A stretch of 64,000 nucleotides of DNA, from contig CAYLLT010000015.1 in the NCBI GenBank assembly GCA_964384465.1, positions 1-64,000 on the forward strand. Direction: 5' to 3'. A model generated the notes under the pieces. The model saw nothing but the letters and a program-made list of their open reading frames with translations, was not told where the DNA came from and did no database searches. The stretch comes from CAYLLT01 sp964384465. GTDB lineage: Bacteria > Planctomycetota > Phycisphaerae > UBA1845 > PWPN01. This document shows positions 48,271-55,163 of this stretch, in pieces (within the stretch, counting starts at the first letter, position 1; each line of letters starts with the position of its first letter). The translations under genes and the position numbers were made by a program.

Positions 48271-48444
48271 ATGAACGTTCTGCTCGTATCGCCCCGCACG
48301 CCAAGAACTTTCTGGAGTTTTTATCACGTCTTGCCGTTCATCTCGAAAAAGGCCGCGTTTCCGCCGTTGGGTCTGCTTAAGTCAGGTGTTGTTGCTGCGC
48401 AGGTGAAGGGGTATCATGAGATCGGCGTGCCGGAGGGAGAGTAG
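48271..48444 (+). pseudogene. Truncated B12-binding radical SAM gene
   Basis: ATG 48,271, with AGGAG upstream, encodes MNVLLVSPRTPRTFWSFYHV and then 'FISKKAAFPPLGLL'. This is the highly conserved N-terminus of cobalamin-binding radical SAM proteins (DUF4070 type). After about 36 residues the similarity ends, and the frame closes at 48,444 with 'KSGVVAAQVKGYHEIG'. The CxxxCxxC cluster site is missing, so it is a relic. It lies 3 bp before the sugar porter gene. Confidence 0.75.
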
Positions 48445-48447
48445 AAT

Positions 48448-49830
48448 ATGACCGGTCTGCCTTACCTGGTCCTGGCCTGTTTTGTCGCCACCCTGGGCGG
48501 CCTGTTGTTCGGATACGACACGGCGGTCATCTCCGGGGCGATCGGGTTTCTCCAGCAGCATTTTTCCCTGACACCGGCGGAAGTGGGATGGACGGCGTCG
48601 AGCGCGCTGGTCGGGTGCGTGATCGGGGCCGCCTCGGCCGGACTGCTCGGCGACTGGCTCGGTCGCCGCATGGTGCTGGTCATCTGTGCCATCCTGTTCA
48701 TCACCGGTGCGATCGGCACGGCGCTCCCGCGGACGCTGGAGCAGTTCGTCTTCTTCCGAATCATCGGCGGTATCGGCGTGGGGGCGGCGTCGATGACCTC
48801 GCCGATGTACATCGCGGAGATATCGCCCGCCCGCATCCGCGGCCGCATGGTCTCACTCAATCAGTTCGCGATCGTTTTCGGCATGCTCGCCGTCTATTTC
48901 GTGAACTACCGCATCGTCGGCCTGGGCGATCAGGCGTGGAACGTCCAGTACGGCTGGCGATGGATGTTCGCCTCCGGCGCGATCCCCGCCATCGCGCTGC
49001 TGATCCTGCTGTTTTGGGTTCCGGAGAGTCCGCGCTGGCTGGCCGAAAAATCCCGGGGCAGTGAGGCGTTGGCTGTTCTCGCTCGTGTGAACGGGGAGGA
49101 AGAAGCCCGCCGGGAGATGGCCGTCATCGAGCAGACGCTGGCCATGGAGAGCGGCTCCATCCGGCAGTTGTTCACCGGCGGCATGAGAGTGGCGCTGGTC
49201 ATCGGTGTCGCCCTGGCCGTGTTCCAGCAAGTGACCGGCATCAATGTCTTCCTCTATTACGCGCCGGTGATCTTCAAAGGCATCGCCGGATCAGAAACGG
49301 ATGCGGCCTTGCTACAGACCGTGGTGGTGGGAGCGGTGAATCTGATATTCACCGTCATCGCCATCTGGACCGTCGATCGCCTCGGCCGCAAGCCGCTGAT
49401 GATCGTCGGATTCACGGGAATGGGGCTGAGTTTGCTCGGTCTGGGATTGTCCGCTTACTTTCAGAGGACCGATGTTTGGGCACTGATTTTCGTGCTCGGT
49501 TACATCGCCAGTTTTGCCCTCTCGGTCGGGCCTGTGACCTGGGTCATCCTGTCGGAAATTTTCCCGACACGCATTCGGGGCCGGGCCATGGCCATCGCGA
49601 CCGTCTTGCTGTGGGTCGCCAACTCTGTGGTCTCTCAGACGTTCCCAATGATGGACCAGAGCCGGCGGCTGATCGAACTTTTCAATCATGCGTTCCCCTT
49701 CTGGCTCTACGCACTGCTCTGTCTGGCGGCGATCCTCTTCGTTGCACGCTTCGTGCCGGAGACCAAGGGCAAGTCGCTGGAGGAGGTGGAGCGGTTGTGG
49801 ATGGGGGATCCTGAAGCGTACCGACCATAA
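48448..49830 (+). CDS. MFS sugar porter (XylE/GLUT type)
   Basis: 460 residues, 12 predicted helices. Sugar porter signatures are 'GGLLFGYDTAVISGAIGFL' in helix 1, 'GDWLGRRM' and 'DRLGRKPLM' in loops 2-3 and 8-9, 'FQQVTGINVFLYYAPVIFK' in helix 7, 'SEIFPTRIRGRAMA' and 'VPETKGKSLEEVERLW'. It should import a hexose, pentose or inositol with protons or by facilitated diffusion. The neighbours suggest it takes up the sugar freed by the nearby glycosidases. GAGGGAGAG precedes the ATG. Confidence 0.95.
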   Translation: MTGLPYLVLACFVATLGGLLFGYDTAVISGAIGFLQQHFSLTPAEVGWTASSALVGCVIGAASAGLLGDWLGRRMVLVICAILFITGAIGTALPRTLEQFVFFRIIGGIGVGAASMTSPMYIAEISPARIRGRMVSLNQFAIVFGMLAVYFVNYRIVGLGDQAWNVQYGWRWMFASGAIPAIALLILLFWVPESPRWLAEKSRGSEALAVLARVNGEEEARREMAVIEQTLAMESGSIRQLFTGGMRVALVIGVALAVFQQVTGINVFLYYAPVIFKGIAGSETDAALLQTVVVGAVNLIFTVIAIWTVDRLGRKPLMIVGFTGMGLSLLGLGLSAYFQRTDVWALIFVLGYIASFALSVGPVTWVILSEIFPTRIRGRAMAIATVLLWVANSVVSQTFPMMDQSRRLIELFNHAFPFWLYALLCLAAILFVARFVPETKGKSLEEVERLWMGDPEAYRP

Positions 49831-49905
49831 CCAAGGTCTCAGGAAGGGCTGTATGTGTCGCACATCGTCACTTGAGAATGAACTTCTTCTCGCGAGGATC
49901 ATACC

Positions 49906-51078
49906 ATGACGCAGCATCATTGGACCAGCCGTAAACGTGTCGAGACGACGTTGAATCATCACGAGCCCGACCGGGTTCCCTACGATCTGGGCGGCTCGAT
50001 CCTGACCGGGATACACGAGAAAGCCTACCGGCGTCTGCGTCAACATCTGAACCTGCCGGAGATCGAGATCGAAATCGAGGATCCCATCCAGGGTCTGGCC
50101 CGCGTGCACGAGGACCTGAAGAGGCAAATGGAGGTTGATGTCTACGGCCTGAATCCCGGTCCGGCCAGCGGCTGGGTCGCCCGGCGTTGGAGCGAGGACG
50201 GCTACGACAAACTGGTGGACGAGTGGGGGATCGAGTGGTGGAAACCGCTAAACGGCGGGCTCTACTTCGACATGCGCCGGCATCCGCTCGCCGATGCCGA
50301 GAGCGTTCGTGATCTTGAAAGATACAAGTTTCCCGATCCGCTGGACCCCGGCCGGTACAAGCGCTTGGCCGAAGATGCCGACCAACTGATGAACAAGCGG
50401 CAGGTCGCGTACATCCTTGGCCGCAACGCGCCGGGCATTTTTGAGGTCGCTCTGTGGGTCCGGGGGTTCGAGGCCTTCTACTGCGACATGATCAGGAATC
50501 CATCGCTGGCCGAGGCCCTGATGGACATCGTCTGCGAAAACAAGATGAAATACTGGCAGCGGGCGCTCGAACTGGTCGGCGAGAACGTCATGATGATCTC
50601 AGAGGCCGACGACCTGGCCGGCCAGGACAGCCTGCTGATCTCACCGGAGCTCTACCGCAAGATGATCAAGCCGCGGCACCAGCGTCTGTTCGATTTCATC
50701 AAGAAAAACACTAGCACGGATGTGAAGATTTTCTACCACTGCTGCGGCGACATTATCTCGCTGCTGCCCGATCTGATCGAGTCAGGCATCGACATTCTGA
50801 ACCCCGTGCAGGTCAGCGCTGCGCACATGGATACGCGGGAACTCAAGCGGCTTTATGGGAAGGAACTGACGTTTTACGGCGGCGGTGTGGATACGCAACG
50901 GGTTCTGCCGTTTGGGACGCCTGCTGAAGTGCGCGACGAGGTTCGCCGGCGGATCGAAGATCTGGCTCCGGGCGGCGGTTTCATCTTCAACACCGTACAC
51001 AACATTCAGGCGGACGTCCCGCCGGAAAACATCATGGCCATGCGCGAGGCACTGGCTGAATACGGGGTCTACGCGTGA
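49906..51078 (+). CDS. UroD-family (MtaA/CmuA-like) methyltransferase
   Basis: 390 residues. 'SRKRVETTLNHHEPDRVPYDLGGS' at the start, 'GENVMMISEADDLAGQDSLLISPELYRKMIKPRH', 'VKIFYHCCGDIISLLPDLIESGIDILNPVQ' and 'FYGGGVDTQRVLPFGTPAEV' are the landmarks of this family. The HCCG segment supplies the zinc ligands expected for methyl transfer. It is the best-conserved UroD paralogue apart from the gene at 35,513. It lies 75 bp after the sugar porter and converges on the Gfo/Idh/MocA gene 18 bp away. Confidence 0.85.
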   Translation: MTQHHWTSRKRVETTLNHHEPDRVPYDLGGSILTGIHEKAYRRLRQHLNLPEIEIEIEDPIQGLARVHEDLKRQMEVDVYGLNPGPASGWVARRWSEDGYDKLVDEWGIEWWKPLNGGLYFDMRRHPLADAESVRDLERYKFPDPLDPGRYKRLAEDADQLMNKRQVAYILGRNAPGIFEVALWVRGFEAFYCDMIRNPSLAEALMDIVCENKMKYWQRALELVGENVMMISEADDLAGQDSLLISPELYRKMIKPRHQRLFDFIKKNTSTDVKIFYHCCGDIISLLPDLIESGIDILNPVQVSAAHMDTRELKRLYGKELTFYGGGVDTQRVLPFGTPAEVRDEVRRRIEDLAPGGGFIFNTVHNIQADVPPENIMAMREALAEYGVYA

Positions 51079-51096
51079 TGGGGCATCGTTTGGATC

Positions 51097-52380
51097 TCAA
51101 GTCGCCAGCTCCTTGGGCCACTCGTAGCCCTTGCGTCGAGGGCGCGAGATCAGTTTGTTGGCCTGGTCATCGCCGATGAACCGCTCGGCCTTGGGATCCC
51201 ACCGGAGTCGCCGGCCCAACTCGCGGCAGATGTTGGCCAGGTGGCAGATGGTCGTCGAATGATGAGCAATCTCCACGTTGGCATTGGGTTTTCTGCGGCT
51301 GCGGACGCACTCGAAGAAGTTGTTGAAATGGAAGACGGCTTCGCCGGGCGTGTTGGCGGGTATTTTCTCGGGGGCGCCGTCGAGCAGTTCGGGCGGGTCC
51401 GCGGTGAACGAACCGCGCATGATTTCGATCCGGCCCTTGTCGCCGATGAAGATCGCGCCCAGGTCGGCCAGGTCGCGCTTGGGGCCGTGGAGCTTGAGCA
51501 GCGTGCCGTTGGCGTAACGCATGGTGATCCGGCTGTGCGGGCCGGGCTCCTCCTCCCAGACTTCCACGGGGGTAGTGTCGTCGGTGCCCAAGGCGCATTG
51601 GACCTGGTCGAGCGCGTGCGCTCCCCAGCCGGTGACGCCCCAGCTCAGGCCGCCGCCGTCGTAATCTCGCCACTGAGACCATTTGGTGTACAAATCCTCG
51701 TGATAGGGCCGCAGCTCAGTCTGGTTGCACCACTGGTCCCAGTCCAAACCGGCGGGGGTGGGCTGGGCCGGTTTGTCGGCCCACTTCTCGGGACCGATGA
51801 AGTTGCAAGCCATCACGGTATGGATCTTGCCAATGGCGCCTTCGCGGACCAGCTTGCTCGCGAAGATATTGATCGGCATGGACCGCTGCTGCGTGCCGAC
51901 CTGAAGGATGCGCTGGTACTTGCGAACCGCGCGAATGAGAACGTCGCCCTCAGCGATGGTGAGGGTGAGGGGCTTCTCGGCGTAGACGTCCAAACCGGCC
52001 TGCATCGCGTGGATGCAGATCAGAGCGCGGGCGTGGGTGGTCGTGGGAACGAAAACCACGTCGAGCTTTTCCTTCTCCAGCATGATGCGGTAATCCTGGT
52101 ACCTTTTCCATTTGTCTCCGCCGGAAATGACTTTGGCGGCTTCATCGATGCGCGGCAGGAAACAATCCGCCACCGCGACGATGTCGCCGTGGTTTTGCAA
52201 CCCTTCGTGTTTCATCAGGTGCCGGCCTCGGCCGCCGGCGCCGATGAAGCCCACTCGGAGCCGATCGTTCGCGCCGGAGCGACCGGGAGCGGCGAGCAGA
52301 TGGGAAGGAACGGCATACCGGGCGGCGAAGCCGGCGGCTGCCACAGCGGCCGATCGGTGGATGAAATCGCGTCGTCTCAT
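51097..52380 (-). CDS. Tat-exported Gfo/Idh/MocA family oxidoreductase
   Basis: 427 residues from ATG 52,380, with GAGGAG six nt upstream. A twin-arginine signal (MRRRDFIHRSAAVAAAGFAA) directs export. The NAD motif 'VGFIGAGGRGRHLM' and the 'AEKPLTLTIAEGDVL' EKP motif are present, with 'GGLSWGVTGWGAHALDQVQCALG' in the catalytic region. It is a paralogue of the enzyme at 5,785. By context it may oxidise a sugar or sugar acid released by the neighbouring secreted glycosidases, outside the cytosol. It faces the plus-strand glycosidase gene (52,530) divergently. Confidence 0.9.
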   Translation of the reverse strand: MRRRDFIHRSAAVAAAGFAARYAVPSHLLAAPGRSGANDRLRVGFIGAGGRGRHLMKHEGLQNHGDIVAVADCFLPRIDEAAKVISGGDKWKRYQDYRIMLEKEKLDVVFVPTTTHARALICIHAMQAGLDVYAEKPLTLTIAEGDVLIRAVRKYQRILQVGTQQRSMPINIFASKLVREGAIGKIHTVMACNFIGPEKWADKPAQPTPAGLDWDQWCNQTELRPYHEDLYTKWSQWRDYDGGGLSWGVTGWGAHALDQVQCALGTDDTTPVEVWEEEPGPHSRITMRYANGTLLKLHGPKRDLADLGAIFIGDKGRIEIMRGSFTADPPELLDGAPEKIPANTPGEAVFHFNNFFECVRSRRKPNANVEIAHHSTTICHLANICRELGRRLRWDPKAERFIGDDQANKLISRPRRKGYEWPKELAT

Positions 52381-52529
52381 GATGTATCTCCTCATGTCGG
52401 AAAAAGAGGATGGTCTGCACACTCAAATGAGATCACGTTCCAGGGCAGCGAGGATTGCCAGGCTCATGGTATATCCCACAAGCCTCGGGCACAATTGGGA
52501 ATCAACTGTCAATCGGAGGATAGCCAAAA

Positions 52530-55124
52530 ATGAACCGATGCCGCCTATGTATTGTACTGTGGAGCATTTCACTGGGATTGATCGGAATCCGCACCGCTGA
52601 TGCGATTGACATCGCCAAGGATGGTGCGAGCGAAGGGTCGTCGACGACCCAAGCCGCGATTGTCGTCTCCGCACAGGCCACGCTTCCCGAGCGTCACGCC
52701 GCGGCGGAATTGGCCGATTTTCTCAAGCAAGTCACCGGTGCCGCGCTGGCGGTGACGGAGAAGGCGGAAGCGGGCCGGCCACACCTGCTGGTCGGGCCGG
52801 ATGCGGCCCGACTCCGCGATCCCGCCTTTGAAGTACGCGATCTCGGCCAGGAAGGTTTCGTCATCCGTACTGTGGGCAACGATCTCATCCTGGCCGGCGG
52901 GCGGCCGCGCGGGACGCTGTATGCGGTGTACGCGTTCCTGGAGGACCATGTCGGCTGCCGATGGTGGTCGCCGACGGTCAGCACCATCCCGCACCGCCCG
53001 AGTCTGGCATTCGATGCGCTCGACGTGAAGGTGGTGCCCAAACTCGAATACCGCGAGCCTTTCTGGTTCAGCGCGTTCGACGGCGACTGGGCGGTCCGCA
53101 ACAAGTGCAACGGAGCGTCCATGCGACTGGACGAACAGCGCGGCGGGCGGCACGTCATTCAGGGCTTTGTCCATACCTTCTATCCGCTCATCCCGCCGGA
53201 GAAGTATTTCAAGGATCATCCCGACTGGTTCAGCGAGATCAATGCCATCGACGGCATCGGCCGGCGCAAATATGAACAGACCCAGTTGTGCCTCAGTAAC
53301 GCAGATCTGCGCAAGGAGTTGGTTAAGAACCTCAAGGAGCTTCTCCGCAAGAATCCGGCCGCCACGATGGCCAGCGTCTCACAGAACGACTGGCATGGAC
53401 AGTGCCAATGCCCCAGGTGCGCTGCCGTGGACAAGGAGGAGGAAAGCCCCGCGGGATCCATGCTGCGTTTCGTCAATGCGGTCGCGGGTGAGGTGCGTCA
53501 GGAATTCCCCAATGTGTCGATCAGCACGCTGGCGTATCAATACACCCGCAAGCCGCCCAAGATGGTCCGGCCGGGCGACGGCGTGGTGGTCTGGCTTTGC
53601 AGCATCGAGTGCTCGTTCGACAAACCGCTGACCGACGAGCGTAACGCCGCGTTCCGCACGGACATCGAGGGTTGGTCCAAAATCTGCGATCGCTTGTACG
53701 TCTGGGACTATACCACCAATTTCCGCCACTACATCCTGCCGCACCCGAACCTGCGGGTCCTGGGCCCCAACGTGCAATTCTTCGTGGACCACCACGTCAA
53801 GGGGATATTCGAGCAGGGCGCGTACCACACCTGGGGCGCGGAGATGATGGAGCTGCGGGCCTGGGTGCTGGCCAAGCTGCTGTGGAATCCTTCACTCGAT
53901 GCCGGCAAGCTGATCGACGAGTTCCTCCACGGTTACTACGGCCCGGCCGCCGAACACGTCCGAGCGTATCTCAACCTGATCCACGATGCCGCCAATGCAA
54001 GCGGCGATTATCTAGGCTGTTTCTCCGCTGCCGACGCCAAGTTCCTCTCCATTCAGACGCTCAGCAAGGGCTTGGCCGAGCTCAAGGCCGCCGAGCAAGC
54101 CGCCGGTGCGGACGCAGCGATTCGCCAGCGCGTCCAGGTCGCACAATTGCCGGTGCTGTACGCGTTCCTGATCGAGTGGGATCGCCTCCAAGAGCAAGCC
54201 AAGCTGGCGGGGCTGCCTTCGCCCGTCGCGCAACATGCCCAGGACGTCTATGAGCAATTCATGACCATCGCGAAAGCAATCGGAGTTACCCACGTCGCCG
54301 AGGGCCGACAAATTGATTGGCTGAAATCGCAAGTCAAGACACCGCGGATCATCGACCGCGTCTCCTGTTCGTCACTCTGCCAGGCCAGGCAACCGCTGGA
54401 GACCGCGCTCAAGAACATCGCGGAGCTGGGATACCAGTATGTTGACCTGGCTGCGCTATCCTGGTGCTCACACGTCTCGCCGGCTGCTTTGGTTGAGGAT
54501 TTCGAGAAGGAAGCCTCACGCGTCGAATCCGCCCTGACCACCAATCACCTGCGGGTCTCGAATCTCACGTATGATTCGATCGAGCAGCGGCCCTTCGAGG
54601 ATTACGAGAAACAATTCACCGCCCTGGTCCAATTCGCAGCCCGCACCAAGACTCGGCTGGTCAACATCATGGCCCCGAGCGTCAAAGCGGATCGGCAGGA
54701 CGCGGTGGCCAAGTTGCGCAAGCTCCAAACCATCGCCGAACGGTCGGGCGTCATTCTCACACTCGAAACACATACCAACCAGATCACCGAAAAACCCGCG
54801 GACGCAGCCTGGCTCTGCCGGCAGGTGCCCGGCTTGGGGTTGACGCTCGATCCGAGCCACTACTACGCCGGGCCGAATCAGGGAGCCGACTTCGACAATC
54901 TGTATCCGCTCGTCCAGGGCACCGGTTTGCGTGCCGGCGGGATGAGCTGGGCCGCGATTCAACTGCCCTGGGGCGAGGGGCCCATCGACTTCGCGGAGAT
55001 CGTCCGCAAATTGGAAAAAGCTGGTTACAAGGGGTTTTATGTGTCCGAATACATCGAAAAGTTGAATCAAGTGGACGCTTTGAAAGAGTCCAGGCGGTTC
55101 CTGGAGTGGGCCAGAAAGTTCTGA
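52530..55124 (+). CDS. DUF4838 glycosidase-like protein fused to xylose-isomerase-like barrel
   Basis: 864 residues with Sec signal (LCIVLWSISLGLIGIRTADA). The first 600 residues are DUF4838: 'VVSAQATLPERHAAAELADFLKQ', 'RPRGTLYAVYAFLEDHVGCRWWSP', 'HPDWFSEINAIDG', 'WHGQCQCPRCAAVDK'. From about residue 610 a second domain begins: 'QPLETALKNIAELGYQYVDLAALS', 'GVILTLETHTNQITEKPADAAWLC', 'GLGLTLDPSHYYAG', 'GPIDFAEIVRKLEKAGYKGFYVSEY'. This is a sugar-phosphate isomerase/epimerase (AP-endonuclease-2) barrel with its metal-binding Glu, Asp-His and Glu. Hydrolysis and isomerisation may thus be joined in one secreted protein. GSSTTQ is inserted 15 residues after the signal. Confidence 0.85.
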   Translation: MNRCRLCIVLWSISLGLIGIRTADAIDIAKDGASEGSSTTQAAIVVSAQATLPERHAAAELADFLKQVTGAALAVTEKAEAGRPHLLVGPDAARLRDPAFEVRDLGQEGFVIRTVGNDLILAGGRPRGTLYAVYAFLEDHVGCRWWSPTVSTIPHRPSLAFDALDVKVVPKLEYREPFWFSAFDGDWAVRNKCNGASMRLDEQRGGRHVIQGFVHTFYPLIPPEKYFKDHPDWFSEINAIDGIGRRKYEQTQLCLSNADLRKELVKNLKELLRKNPAATMASVSQNDWHGQCQCPRCAAVDKEEESPAGSMLRFVNAVAGEVRQEFPNVSISTLAYQYTRKPPKMVRPGDGVVVWLCSIECSFDKPLTDERNAAFRTDIEGWSKICDRLYVWDYTTNFRHYILPHPNLRVLGPNVQFFVDHHVKGIFEQGAYHTWGAEMMELRAWVLAKLLWNPSLDAGKLIDEFLHGYYGPAAEHVRAYLNLIHDAANASGDYLGCFSAADAKFLSIQTLSKGLAELKAAEQAAGADAAIRQRVQVAQLPVLYAFLIEWDRLQEQAKLAGLPSPVAQHAQDVYEQFMTIAKAIGVTHVAEGRQIDWLKSQVKTPRIIDRVSCSSLCQARQPLETALKNIAELGYQYVDLAALSWCSHVSPAALVEDFEKEASRVESALTTNHLRVSNLTYDSIEQRPFEDYEKQFTALVQFAARTKTRLVNIMAPSVKADRQDAVAKLRKLQTIAERSGVILTLETHTNQITEKPADAAWLCRQVPGLGLTLDPSHYYAGPNQGADFDNLYPLVQGTGLRAGGMSWAAIQLPWGEGPIDFAEIVRKLEKAGYKGFYVSEYIEKLNQVDALKESRRFLEWARKF
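52635..52650. repeat. GGGTCGTCGACGACCC palindrome inside the DUF4838-barrel gene
   Basis: Perfect 16-bp palindrome translated EGSSTTQ shortly after the signal peptide, before the first conserved strand (AAIVVSAQATLPE). Confidence 0.92.
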
Positions 55125-55163
55125 ACGCGCGCGGCGCGCTGTCGGACACGCCCATCCTCTGGT

